Below, piece after piece: positions 52,764 through 61,040 of a stretch of DNA of 64,000 bases. The notes beneath the pieces are model-generated. The model did not search any database, had not been told where the DNA came from, and worked only from the letters and a program-made list of their open reading frames with translations. This DNA is from Phycisphaeraceae bacterium. GTDB taxonomy: Bacteria; Planctomycetota; Phycisphaerae; Phycisphaerales; UBA1924. The DNA lies in the NCBI GenBank assembly GCA_019636535.1, contig JAHBXK010000002.1, forward strand, positions 1 through 64,000, given 5' to 3'. The position numbers and the translations under genes were made by a program. Each line of letters starts with the position of its first letter. Position 1 is the first letter of the stretch.

Positions 52764-53870
52764 GTGAAGCGGATCGACCTGCACACGCACATTCTGCCGG
52801 ACCCGTCGAAGTGGCCGGACTGGACCGCCCGGAGCGGGTATGCGGGTTGGATCGAGTTGGCGGCCGAGCCGACGAGGGAGGAAGGTGGGGGAGTAGGCGG
52901 GTGTGCCTGCGCGCGGATGCAGCGGGTGGAGTCGGACGGTTCGCGGACGTTTTTTCGGCGCGTCGGGTCGAACTGCTGGGATCCTTCGGTTCGGCTGCGC
53001 GAAATGGCTGAGCGGGAGGTGGGGGTGCAGGTGCTCTCGACGGTGCCGGTGATGTTCAGTTACTGGGCCAAGCCGCGCGATGCGTTGAGCGTGGCGGAGT
53101 GGCTGAACGACGATCTTGCGGCGACGTGCGCGGCGAACCCCGGGCGGTTCATCGGGCTCGGGACGATCCCGATGCAATCCCCGGATCTGGCGATCGCGGA
53201 GTTGGAGCGATGCGTGCGCGATCTGCGCTTGCCGGGGGTGCAGATCGGGACGAATGTCGCGGGGCGGAACCTCGATGAAGAGGGCGTGGTGGAAGTGCTC
53301 GCGGCGGCGGAGCGGCTGGGTGCGTGCGTCTTTGTGCATCCGTGGGACATGCTGGGGGCGGACCGCATGCCGAGGTACTGGATGCCGTGGCTGGTGGGGA
53401 TGCCGGCGGAGACAGCGCTCGCGGTCTGCTCGGTGCTGATGGGGGGTGTGCTTGATCGGCTGCCGAAACTACGGCTGTGCTTTGCGCACGGGGGCGGCTC
53501 ATTCGCGGGGACGTTGGGGCGGATCGAGCATGGGTTTGAGGCGCGGCCGGACCTGTGCCAGACCAAGACGAATCGCACTCCGCGCTCGTATCTGGCGCAC
53601 GTTCATGACCTCGGCCCGGCGACCCCGGCCCGGTTCTTCGTGGATTCGCTTACGCATGAGCCCGATGCGCTTCGCACCCTGATCCGGCTGTTCACGCCGG
53701 AACGGATCGCGCTGGGGAGCGACTATCCGTTCCCGCTGGGAGAGGACTGTCCGGGGGAGATGATCCTGGGCATGCGCGACCTGTCGGCGGCGGTCAAGTC
53801 GAGGCTGCTGGCGGGAACTGCGGAAGAATTTCTGTGGGGGACGGAGGGGTGGCAGGACCTGAGCAAGTGA
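52764..53870 (+). CDS. Amidohydrolase-family 2-amino-3-carboxymuconate-6-semialdehyde decarboxylase (ACMSD)
   Basis: 368 residues from GTG 52764. The metal-site motifs of ACMSD are present: IDLHTHILPDPSKWPDW, the second histidine in CVFVHPWDMLGADRMPRYWM then PWLVGMPAE, RLCFAHGGGSFAGTLGRIEH, and the catalytic aspartate in IALGSDYPFPLGED. The enzyme decarboxylates aminocarboxymuconate semialdehyde, diverting kynurenine-pathway flux from quinolinate/NAD to catabolism. Kynureninase lies directly downstream, supporting the assignment. Ordinary amidohydrolase-2 decarboxylases (gamma-resorcylate type) are the alternative. Confidence 0.88.
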   Translation: MKRIDLHTHILPDPSKWPDWTARSGYAGWIELAAEPTREEGGGVGGCACARMQRVESDGSRTFFRRVGSNCWDPSVRLREMAEREVGVQVLSTVPVMFSYWAKPRDALSVAEWLNDDLAATCAANPGRFIGLGTIPMQSPDLAIAELERCVRDLRLPGVQIGTNVAGRNLDEEGVVEVLAAAERLGACVFVHPWDMLGADRMPRYWMPWLVGMPAETALAVCSVLMGGVLDRLPKLRLCFAHGGGSFAGTLGRIEHGFEARPDLCQTKTNRTPRSYLAHVHDLGPATPARFFVDSLTHEPDALRTLIRLFTPERIALGSDYPFPLGEDCPGEMILGMRDLSAAVKSRLLAGTAEEFLWGTEGWQDLSK

Positions 53871-54165
53871 GTCGATCGGGGTGGGTGCCTGTCGATGATT
53901 TGCGGCCGGTTTTGTCGATGGTTTCCCCCGGCGAAGCGACTTGGGGGGTGATTCGGCCTTGTACGCGCCCAGATTGGTCGTGCTTTGAGCCGTGGGGTCG
54001 TTGTCCACGGGCCGGCAAGTTCTGTCCTCCTTCGGTCATATCATCTATACAAGTGCGTTCTGCGAGGGGCCGTTGATCGCGCGACGTTTCATCGGCCCTT
54101 TCCACGGGATTGTGGGTCCCGGACTTTTGGATGGGATTGCCGCCATCGGCGTGCGATAATGAAGT
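53871..54165. other. Gap between ACMSD and kynureninase genes
   Basis: 295 bases with no gene, lower GC than surroundings (TTTGCGGCC; TTTTGTCGATGGTTTCC; CATATCATCTATACAAG). It probably holds a promoter for kynureninase near its right end (see 54155). Confidence 0.45.
54155..54160 (+). promoter_or_regulatory. Candidate -10 box just upstream of kynureninase start
   Basis: GATAAT ends 5 bases before the ATG at 54166, and no ribosome-binding site is visible. If used, transcription would start at or near the start codon (leaderless mRNA). No clear -35 hexamer at the right distance. Confidence 0.3.
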
Positions 54166-55512
54166 ATGGCTTCCGCCCCTGGGGTTCTTAAGGCCGCTAC
54201 TGAAGTGCTCGTTGGTGAACGCACATTCCGGGCGGACGAGGCGTACGCGAGGTCGCTCGACGATGCCGATCCGCTCGGAGCGCTTCGGGGTGAGTTCCTG
54301 ATTCCGCCGTCGCCGACGCACGCCGACGGGCGGGAGTCGTTGTACCTGTGCGGCAACTCACTGGGACTTCAGCCTCGGGCGGCGCGGCAGGCTGTGCTAG
54401 AGGAACTGGACGACTGGGCGCGGCTGGGGGTTGAGGGGCACCTGGGCGGGAAGCACCCGTGGCTGAACTATCACGAGTTGATGCGAGAGACGGGTGCGCG
54501 GCTGGTCGGGGCGCAGGCGGGCGAGGTCGTGATGATGAACTCGCTGACGGTGAACCTTCACCTGCTTATGGCGACGTTCTATCGCCCGACGGCGGACCGG
54601 TTCCGGATCATCATCGAGGACGACGCGTTTCCATCGGATTCGTACGCTGTTGACTCGCAGGTTCGCTGGCACGGCCGGAAACCGTCGGAGACGGTGGTGC
54701 GTCTGAAGCCGCGGGAGGGGGAGGACTGCCTGCGGACCGAGGACATTTTGGGCGAGATCGATCGGCTGGGGTCGAGCGTGGCGCTGGTGATGCTCGGGGG
54801 CGTGAACTACCTGACGGGGGAGTGGTTCGACATGCCCGCGATCACGCGGGCGGGGCACCGCGTTGGGGCGACGGTCGGCTGGGATCTTGCGCACGCGGCG
54901 GGGAACGTGCCGATGTCGCTGCACGACTGGGACGTGGACTTCGCGGCGTGGTGCAGTTACAAGTATCTGAATAGCGGACCGGGCGCGGTGGCCGGCGCGT
55001 TTGTGCACGAGCGGCACGGACGTGACACGACGCTGAACCGGTTGGCGGGATGGTGGGGGAACGATCCGTCGACGCGGTTCGACATGCGACCGGGCTTCGT
55101 GCCGCGCGAGGGTGCGGACGGCTGGCAACTCTCGAACCCGCCGATCCTGTCGATGGCGCCGGTGCGCGTGTCGCTTGACATCTTTGATCGGGCGACGATG
55201 CCCGCGCTGCGTGCCAAGAGCGTGCTGCTGACGGGGTACCTCGAGTATCTGCTGAACCGAATCACGAACGGCGGCGGCCGGCAGTTGATCGAGATCATCA
55301 CCCCGGGCGAGGAGATTCGTCGGGGCTGCCAGTTGAGCCTTGCGGTTTCGGACCGTCCGAAGGAACTGCACAAGGAACTGCAGAAGCAGGGGGTGATCTG
55401 CGACTTCCGGGAGCCGAACGTGATCCGCGTGGCGCCCGCGCCGTTGTACAACACCTTCCACGAGGTTTGGCGGTTTGCCGAGATCGTGGAGCGGGTGCTT
55501 GGACGGCACTGA
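54166..55512 (+). CDS. kynU: Kynureninase
   Basis: 448 residues. A PLP enzyme that cleaves kynurenine or 3-hydroxykynurenine to (hydroxy)anthranilate and alanine. The fold-type I pattern is clear: SLYLCGNSLGLQPRAARQAV, EGHLGGKHPWLNYHELM, VVMMNSLTVNLHLLMATFYR, IIIEDDAFPSDSYA, GWDLAHAAGNVPMSLHDWDV and the PLP lysine in AAWCSYKYLNSGPGAVAGAF. The C-terminal substrate region GWQLSNPPILSMAPVRVSLD is intact. Paired with ACMSD upstream; no tryptophan dioxygenase or 3-hydroxyanthranilate dioxygenase lies in the window. Confidence 0.96.
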   Translation: MASAPGVLKAATEVLVGERTFRADEAYARSLDDADPLGALRGEFLIPPSPTHADGRESLYLCGNSLGLQPRAARQAVLEELDDWARLGVEGHLGGKHPWLNYHELMRETGARLVGAQAGEVVMMNSLTVNLHLLMATFYRPTADRFRIIIEDDAFPSDSYAVDSQVRWHGRKPSETVVRLKPREGEDCLRTEDILGEIDRLGSSVALVMLGGVNYLTGEWFDMPAITRAGHRVGATVGWDLAHAAGNVPMSLHDWDVDFAAWCSYKYLNSGPGAVAGAFVHERHGRDTTLNRLAGWWGNDPSTRFDMRPGFVPREGADGWQLSNPPILSMAPVRVSLDIFDRATMPALRAKSVLLTGYLEYLLNRITNGGGRQLIEIITPGEEIRRGCQLSLAVSDRPKELHKELQKQGVICDFREPNVIRVAPAPLYNTFHEVWRFAEIVERVLGRH

Positions 55513-55530
55513 ACCGCTGAGGGCGGGCTT

Positions 55531-55905
55531 TCAATCGACAGCGCGGATGGCGGTCGCGGCGAGGACCATGACCGGGCCGCGCTCGACGTAGCGCTTCTCG
55601 AACAACCGGCCTTCGATCCGGACTCGACGGTCGGCGAATGCCCGAGCCTGATCCATGACGCGCGAGACGTCGACATCGATCACGCCGGGTTGGCCGTCGA
55701 CGGGAGCGTCGGTGCGGAGCACCCAGCCCGTTCCCTCGCCGCCGATGTGCATGATGCCGCCCTGAAGGTGGCCGACCCAGAAAGAGTCGTCGGGAGTTGC
55801 GGGCTCGGGCGCGCGGTCAGGGCCGTTGGCCGAGCCAGCGCAGGCGGCGAGCAGGGCCGTAAGAGTTGCGGCGATTGTGATCAGCAGGACGAGAGAATCA
55901 CGCAC
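55531..55905 (-). CDS. Small lipoprotein
   Basis: 124 residues from GTG 55905, preceded by a near-perfect AGGAGGT 6-7 bases upstream. The signal sequence DSLVLLITIAATLTALLAAC carries a lipobox (LLAAC, then AGS), so the mature protein is lipid-anchored. The remainder resembles a small OB/beta domain (GIMHIGGEGTGWVLRTDAPV, ADRRVRIEGRLFEKRYVERG). The function is not known. The start overlaps the end of the upstream gene by 8 bases. Confidence 0.78.
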   Translation of the reverse strand: MRDSLVLLITIAATLTALLAACAGSANGPDRAPEPATPDDSFWVGHLQGGIMHIGGEGTGWVLRTDAPVDGQPGVIDVDVSRVMDQARAFADRRVRIEGRLFEKRYVERGPVMVLAATAIRAVD

Positions 55906-56524
55906 GGCCCACCTCCTGACGTTCGTGGATGCAAGGGTAGGGAAGGACGGATGCGCTGGCCCCGCGCGCGTTTGCTTGGCTCGGTCGCTGTCGGAGGGCG
56001 CGACGGCGGATCCGGCGCACGGCGGAGAGTTCGACGGCGAGGCGCCCCTCGGTAGCGGCGAGCACCCATCGGAGCCACAGCCGGATGAGCCATCGCGGCA
56101 TCCAGGTTGCCGTCCAACGGCCACGGGCCGAGACGGTCAATCGGCAGGTGGATTCGGAGACGGGCTCGACGCGATAGAGGCAGACGTGGGGGAATCCGCG
56201 ATGCAGGCCTCGGCTCGAGAGATCGGAAACGGCGAACCCGACGCCCTCGCGCCATTGGAGCACCCTTCCAACGCGCCAGACGCGCAGGCCGAGGAACTCG
56301 TGGCGGATGCGGAGTCTCGCACCGGGACGCCACGGGAGGCGGGCGGGGAAGCTCGCAGACTGAACGTCCGGCTCTTCGACTTCAACCTCGCGATGGAGCG
56401 GGTCGCGAGTCAGGAAGCGGGGCAGATCTCGCATCTGTCCCCAGACGGCGCCGGCGGACATGGGCAGATGCATGACCGACTGCGCGTCGACGCGGCCCGA
56501 TCGATCGAGGTGAATGCGGATCAT
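55898..56524 (-). CDS. SRPBCC-like hypothetical protein
   Basis: 208 residues from ATG 56524, which overlaps the stop of the upstream gene (ATGA). The sequence shows a START/SRPBCC-like pattern: SAGAVWGQMRDLPRFLTRDP, LRIRHEFLGLRVWRVGRVLQ, GVGFAVSDLSSRGLHRGFPH, LTVSARGRWTATWMPRWLIR. The fold binds lipids or other hydrophobic ligands. The adjacent upstream gene also encodes an SRPBCC-like product. The function is unknown. Confidence 0.65.
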   Translation of the reverse strand: MIRIHLDRSGRVDAQSVMHLPMSAGAVWGQMRDLPRFLTRDPLHREVEVEEPDVQSASFPARLPWRPGARLRIRHEFLGLRVWRVGRVLQWREGVGFAVSDLSSRGLHRGFPHVCLYRVEPVSESTCRLTVSARGRWTATWMPRWLIRLWLRWVLAATEGRLAVELSAVRRIRRRALRQRPSQANARGASASVLPYPCIHERQEVGRA

Positions 56525-56880
56525 CGAGTGCGCTCCGTTCGCGTCGCTCGGTCGTCGGGAACGCCGGCACGTTCGGTGTTGCGTGCGAGCCCTTCGAGCA
56601 CGTGGCCGTGGAGCGTGCGGACCGCCCAACGCTCACCCCAAGCCCATGCCCAGCGCGGGCCGAGTTTGGCTTCGAACGTCGTCGTCAGGGTGATGCGCGT
56701 GGCCATACCGTCGGGTGTTTCACGCTCGAACAGGAATGCACCCGAGCGGAGCAGCACGTCGCGCTCATAGCCGATCTGCTGCTCGGTCACGTCGAATTCG
56801 AGCAGTTTGCCCGGCACGGCGCGGGTGACCCGCTTGACGAGCCTGCCCTTGTTGTACAGACACACTTTCACGTCGCCCAC
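56521..56880 (-). CDS. SRPBCC-like hypothetical protein; N-terminus uncertain
   Basis: 119 residues from GTG 56880 (MGDVKVCLYNKGRLVKRVTR, VPGKLLEFDVTEQQIGYERD, GAFLFERETPDGMATRITLT). This is the beta-sheet core of a polyketide-cyclase/START-like domain. Upstream in the same frame another 33 codons look equally protein-like (FYEEVDHPPPWILRVGLVRP), reaching back to the TGA of the preceding gene (56982-56980) with no ATG, GTG or TTG before 56880. The real start may be a rare codon, or a start was lost. It overlaps the next gene as ATGA. Confidence 0.6.
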   Translation of the reverse strand: MGDVKVCLYNKGRLVKRVTRAVPGKLLEFDVTEQQIGYERDVLLRSGAFLFERETPDGMATRITLTTTFEAKLGPRWAWAWGERWAVRTLHGHVLEGLARNTERAGVPDDRATRTERTR

Positions 56881-56979
56881 TTGTGCTGCCGATCCGGTGG
56901 TGCGCTCGGGCCGGACGAGTCCGACGCGCAGGATCCACGGCGGCGGGTGGTCGACCTCTTCGTAGAAGCGGAGGTGGGT

Positions 56980-57630
56980 TCAGCAGGCTTCGGGCGTTGC
57001 GGCGATGACTCGTGTGGTGGCGATGGTCACGACGGGTGACGGGCCGGAAGTCGCCCGCTCGATGGCGAACAGGCCCAGCATGCCGACGAACATCAGGACG
57101 ATCGGGAGGTAGTCGCGCATTCTGAAGGCGCTGTCGCGCTTCATGTTTCTTCGAACCAGGGCGCCGAGTGCCATCCCGAAGAACACTGGAATCATGACGA
57201 AAGCGCCGAAGACGATGCCGCAGAAGATGCCTCCGAGGTTCATCGAGATGACGCCGAGCAGCAGGCTTCCGGCAAGGATCAATGCGCCGATGACTTGCAG
57301 CACGCGGTAGACTCGCAGCCCGTAGCCGAGCACGCACCCGGCGACGACGGGAACACCTATCCATAGCGACCAGCCCCATGCGCCGCCGGCGGCGCCGATG
57401 GCCAGCCCAATCAGACCGACCGCGGCTGCGCTGACAAGCCCGGGCATCCAATATGGCCAGAACGCAAAGGGAGGCTTGAACGTCCAGGTCTGGCGAATGT
57501 CCAGATCGAACCAGCGTCCGCACTCGGGGCAGTTGTGCTGCTGGTCGAGACCGACCAAGGCGTAGCCGCAGTCGATGCAGCGAGCCCAACGGCGTGGATC
57601 CTCGATCGTGTTTGGGCCGAGATCGGACAC
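56980..57630 (-). CDS. Zinc-ribbon membrane protein (hypothetical)
   Basis: 216 residues. The N-terminal zinc ribbon ARCIDCGYALVGLDQQHNCP then ECGRWFDL is followed by five or six membrane helices (YWMPGLVSAAAVGLIGLAIG, WSLWIGVPVVAGCVLGYGL, VLQVIGALILAGSLLLGVIS, IVFGAFVMIPVFFGMALG, IVLMFVGMLGLFAI). The function is unknown. It lies upstream of the SRPBCC-like pair and the lipoprotein on the same strand and may form one unit with them. Confidence 0.72.
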   Translation of the reverse strand: MSDLGPNTIEDPRRWARCIDCGYALVGLDQQHNCPECGRWFDLDIRQTWTFKPPFAFWPYWMPGLVSAAAVGLIGLAIGAAGGAWGWSLWIGVPVVAGCVLGYGLRVYRVLQVIGALILAGSLLLGVISMNLGGIFCGIVFGAFVMIPVFFGMALGALVRRNMKRDSAFRMRDYLPIVLMFVGMLGLFAIERATSGPSPVVTIATTRVIAATPEAC

Positions 57631-57717
57631 TCAACATCAGCGTAGCCGATGCGACTGGGGATATTGAGCGAACGCAATGAGGAGTCTGGGCAATGGGGTT
57701 CGAACGGTCCCCGCGGC

Positions 57718-58653
57718 TCACGCTTCGGTGACGTCGTAGCGGGCCGCGTACTTGCCGGTCGCTTGCTTGTGGAACTGGCGGACGAGGTCGTTGGCGAGCG
57801 TGCTGGCCCCGAAGCGGAACCACTCGGGCGTGAGCCAGGCGTCGCCGAGGGTTTCCTTCACCATGACGAGGTAGTGCAGAGCCTCCTTCGAGGTGCGGAT
57901 GCCGCCGGCGGGCTTCATGCCGATCATGCGGCCGGTGTCGAGGTAGGCATCGCGGATCGCCTCGAGCATGACGAGGGTGACGGGCATGGTCGCGGCGGGC
58001 TGGACCTTGCCGGTGCTGGTCTTGATGAACCCTGTGCCGGCGGGGCCGTCCGCGCCGTCGGCGAGCAGGGCCTCGATGGCCAGGTCGCTGGCGAGACGGA
58101 CGTTGTCGAGGGTTTCGAGTTCGCCCGTTTCGAGGATGACTTTGAGGTGGACGTGCCGTGGCCCGGCGTCGTTGCAGATGGCCTTGAAGGCACGGATCTC
58201 GGAGGCGACCTCGGCGTGGCGGCCCGCGAGAAACGCTCCGCGGTTGATGACCATGTCGATTTCGTCCGCGCCGTCGCGAACGGCGGCCTCGCAGTCGCGG
58301 ATGCGCACGGCGAGCGGGAACTGGCCGCTGGGGAACCCTGTTGCGACCGAGGCGACCTTGATGTGTTCGGCGTCGAGTTCGCGGAGGGCATCGCGGGCAG
58401 CGCCGATGAGCGAGGGATAGACGCAGACCGCGGCGGCGGAGGGGAGCGGGCGGGCGTGCTGGTCGTGGCCCGGGTGTGCCGCCTTGGCGCACAGCGCTCG
58501 GACTTTTTCCGGTGAGTCCTTGCCCTCGAGCGTGGTCAGGTCGAGCATCGAGAGGGCTAAACGGATGCCCGCGAGTTTCGCGGAGGTCTTGATGGATCGC
58601 GTCTTGAAAGACGCGGCCCGGGCCTCGGCCATGACTGTGTCGACGGTGGGCAC
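57718..58653 (-). CDS. deoC: Deoxyribose-phosphate aldolase
   Basis: 311 residues from GTG 58653 (ATG 58632 possible). It cleaves 2-deoxyribose-5-phosphate to glyceraldehyde-3-phosphate and acetaldehyde during deoxynucleoside use. The class I aldolase signatures are LSMLDLTTLEGKDSPEKVRA, VASVATGFPSGQFPLAVRI, EIDMVINRGAFLAG, the Schiff-base lysine in GTGFIKTSTGKVQPAATMPV and MIGMKPAGGIRTSKEA. It has N- and C-terminal extensions relative to the 220-residue short form, as in the longer DeoC group. It stands alone between unrelated genes. Confidence 0.95.
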   Translation of the reverse strand: MPTVDTVMAEARAASFKTRSIKTSAKLAGIRLALSMLDLTTLEGKDSPEKVRALCAKAAHPGHDQHARPLPSAAAVCVYPSLIGAARDALRELDAEHIKVASVATGFPSGQFPLAVRIRDCEAAVRDGADEIDMVINRGAFLAGRHAEVASEIRAFKAICNDAGPRHVHLKVILETGELETLDNVRLASDLAIEALLADGADGPAGTGFIKTSTGKVQPAATMPVTLVMLEAIRDAYLDTGRMIGMKPAGGIRTSKEALHYLVMVKETLGDAWLTPEWFRFGASTLANDLVRQFHKQATGKYAARYDVTEA

Positions 58654-58733
58654 ATGCAACTCCGGTTCGCGGCCGCAGGGTCTCGGCGGCGTTGGAGCGA
58701 TTGTATGAGCGGCCCGGCGATGGGTGCGCGGGC

Positions 58734-59903
58734 TTAGCGCCCGGGCGCGGGGGCGAAGGGGTCCTTCGCCGGTGGCGGCTCGCTGCCTCGCGGCGGCGCA
58801 TCGGCGAGCCACATGCGCCGGATGATCGGTGGGCTGAGCGGGCGCTCGTCAGCGCCGACGGGGGACTTGGCGATGGCGAGCAGGACGTCTTCGCCTCGGA
58901 TGAGCCTGCCGAAGGAGGTGTACTTGCCGTCGAGCGAGCGCGTGCCTTCGCGATTGAGGCAGACGAAGAACTGAGAGCCGTTGGAGTTGGGATCGGCCGC
59001 GCGGGCGAGGGACATGACCCCGAACTCGTGCGGCAGTTTCGAGGGTTCGAGGTCGATCGTGTAGCCGGGCCCGCCCAGGCCGCTGCCGAGCGGATCGCCG
59101 GCCTGTACGATGTCGGGCTCAGCGCGGCCCATGAGCGAGGCGACGCGGTGAACGGGGATGTCGGTGTAGAAGCCGTCGCGAATGAGGCTGATGAAGTGCC
59201 AGACGGTGTTGGGTGCGTGCTCGGGGTGGAGCGCGAAGACCATCGTGCCGAGCGTGGTGTCCATGACTGCGTGCTTGGCCGTCCAGACGCGCACGCCGGA
59301 GAACGTGCGCCGGCGGTTGTCGGGCTCAACGAAGATCGGCATGCCGCCGCGATCGACCCGCGGAGCGCGGATCGGTGCGAGCAGCGGCTGGATGACCAGC
59401 GGGGAGCCGCGTCCTACTCCGTCGATCTCGAGCTGGGCGAGCATGACGGCGGGGTCGGACGCGGTCCAGAGCGCGGGGAACATCTCGTTGAAGTCGATCT
59501 TGATCAACTCCGAGCCGTGGTGGCCGCGCACGGCGGGATCGGCCCACATGGGTTGGAGCGGAGCGCGGGCGATCTCGCGGAAGGGAGGGATGGAGCCCGA
59601 GTCGTAGAGCACGATCTCGGCACGTCTGGGAAGCGCGTTGGAGTTGGTGTCGGCTGGAGCAACCGGCGGACCCAGGTCGACGGTCATCGGCATCGATCTG
59701 CGGAAGCCGTAGTAGACCATGTCGGGCCTGATGCCGGCGGAGTCGAGGCCCGAGGCGCGGTCGAACGGTGCGAAGGATGGCGACGAAGCGAGCGGGGACT
59801 GGTCTGCGGGTTGTGCGTGCGCGAGCGCGAGGCACGACGTCGCCGCGGCGACGGCCAGCGCTGTGAGAACGAACATCCTGGCGAGTGGAGGCATCCGGGT
59901 CAA
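58734..59903 (-). CDS. Exported cyclophilin-type peptidyl-prolyl isomerase
   Basis: 389 residues with a signal peptide (ARMFVLTALAVAAATSCLAL then AHAQ). A region of about 170 residues without a recognised domain precedes the cyclophilin core: VMDTTLGTMVFALHPEHAPN, FISLIRDGFYTDIPVHRV, GSGLGGPGYTIDLEPSKLPH, GVMSLARAADPNSNGSQFFV and YTSFGRLIRGEDVLLAIA. The SQFFV and FGR motifs are present, but the catalytic-Arg context is altered (IPVHRV). It is probably a periplasmic folding catalyst. Confidence 0.9.
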   Translation of the reverse strand: MTRMPPLARMFVLTALAVAAATSCLALAHAQPADQSPLASSPSFAPFDRASGLDSAGIRPDMVYYGFRRSMPMTVDLGPPVAPADTNSNALPRRAEIVLYDSGSIPPFREIARAPLQPMWADPAVRGHHGSELIKIDFNEMFPALWTASDPAVMLAQLEIDGVGRGSPLVIQPLLAPIRAPRVDRGGMPIFVEPDNRRRTFSGVRVWTAKHAVMDTTLGTMVFALHPEHAPNTVWHFISLIRDGFYTDIPVHRVASLMGRAEPDIVQAGDPLGSGLGGPGYTIDLEPSKLPHEFGVMSLARAADPNSNGSQFFVCLNREGTRSLDGKYTSFGRLIRGEDVLLAIAKSPVGADERPLSPPIIRRMWLADAPPRGSEPPPAKDPFAPAPGR

Positions 59904-59964
59904 CGGTACGGACCGGAGGGCTGCGCGGTTTGGGATTCGGTGAATCCGGACTGGCGCGGCCCGG

Positions 59965-60726
59965 TCACTTCTTCACTGCCTGCACTTCGGCGTCGATGAT
60001 CGACCACGCATCTTCGACCTTGTCGGCGGCGGTGTCTTCGAGTTCGTAGTCCGGCAGCGCATTGATCAATTGTCGTCCCGTATCGGCAAGCCACAAGACG
60101 CTGTAGTCGGAGCGAAGCACATTCGCGCCGACGCGGTGGCTGAAGTCGCGCTTGGTGCGGAGAGCGTCGACGATCAGCGCGCCGTCGCTGGGGACGCCGA
60201 ATCGGGCGGGGCCGCGGTACTGGTAGTTGCCGACGATCTCGGCAACTGGCTTGTTCCAAGCCGATTCGTAGCGTCTGAAAGGGTGATCGCCCGAGTGTGA
60301 CGGGCAGTAATAGATCTTGGAGGCATCAAGGTAATCGTGGCCGTACAGAAATCCCAGACCGTCCCAGTCGTTGGGCGAAACGCCGATCCTCAGAATCACC
60401 ATCTGATCCGCTTGCGCTGGGACCGTTGCGGCGTTCGGTCCGGCGAGCGGTGGGGGTGCGAACTTGGTGGGAGGCAAGTGGTCGGTGTAGTCCTGCGCGT
60501 ACAGCATCAGGCCGAGGCCGTGCTGACGGACGTTGGAACTGCACACGACCTGGAGCGCGGTTTCACGAGCGCGCTTGATGCTGGGCAACATGATCCCGAT
60601 GAGAATCAGGATCACTGAGAGCGAGACGAGCAGATCGATGATGGTGAAAGCGCGTCCGCTTGAAGCGCGGTGTGCGCGGCCACGCCCCCTCCCAGTCCCA
60701 GCGAGATGAATATCGCCTCCCAGCAC
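59965..60726 (-). CDS. Pseudopilin-like protein (prepilin N-terminal methylation domain)
   Basis: 253 residues from GTG 60726. A basic leader (GRGRGRAHRASSGRA) precedes FTIIDLLVSLSVILILIGIM, the type IV prepilin helix. Position +5 is Asp where Glu is usual, and the residue before the cleavage point is Ala where Gly is usual. The remainder (LPSIKRARETALQVVCSSNV, RQHGLGLMLYAQDYTDHLPP) fits the planctomycete DUF1559/prepilin-type H-X9-DG group in layout. It may be processed by a prepilin peptidase and act in a secretion-like pseudopilus; this is inference. Confidence 0.75.
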   Translation of the reverse strand: MLGGDIHLAGTGRGRGRAHRASSGRAFTIIDLLVSLSVILILIGIMLPSIKRARETALQVVCSSNVRQHGLGLMLYAQDYTDHLPPTKFAPPPLAGPNAATVPAQADQMVILRIGVSPNDWDGLGFLYGHDYLDASKIYYCPSHSGDHPFRRYESAWNKPVAEIVGNYQYRGPARFGVPSDGALIVDALRTKRDFSHRVGANVLRSDYSVLWLADTGRQLINALPDYELEDTAADKVEDAWSIIDAEVQAVKK

Positions 60727-61040
60727 CTATGCACCCTTTGCACGTGTGAGGACCCGGTCAAACTGTACCTAATGACGGGGGGTAGAGCAACCGGGTTCTT
60801 GACTTTCTGAGGAGGAGGGGTGTGGTGGCGGGTTTTTGTTCGTATAGTCGAGTTTTGATAGGGTAGCACGGAGGGCAAAGCCGGGGTTTGCTATGGTCCG
60901 AGATGCGACTTGCGGAATTGCTGAGGGTGTGGCATCCTGATGGCCTGAGAGGCCGTATAGGGCTGTGTCGTCAGGACTTTCGGCCCGACGGATCTGTCGG
61001 TACCGAGTGATGGACGTAGGCATTTCCCGGGAATGTTCCG
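60727..61040. other. Divergent intergenic region
   Basis: 314 bases with no gene. A T-richer segment (GGGTTTTTGTTCGTATAGTC near 60831-60850, then GAGTTTTGATAGGGTAG) probably contains the promoter of the sigma/anti-sigma operon, but hexamers and spacing are not convincing. Confidence 0.4.

Noticed and set aside
57660..57720. GGGGTTCGAACGGTCCCC, reminiscent of a tRNA T-arm
   Set aside because: Flanking bases do not pair as a T-stem and no acceptor, D or anticodon arms could be assembled.
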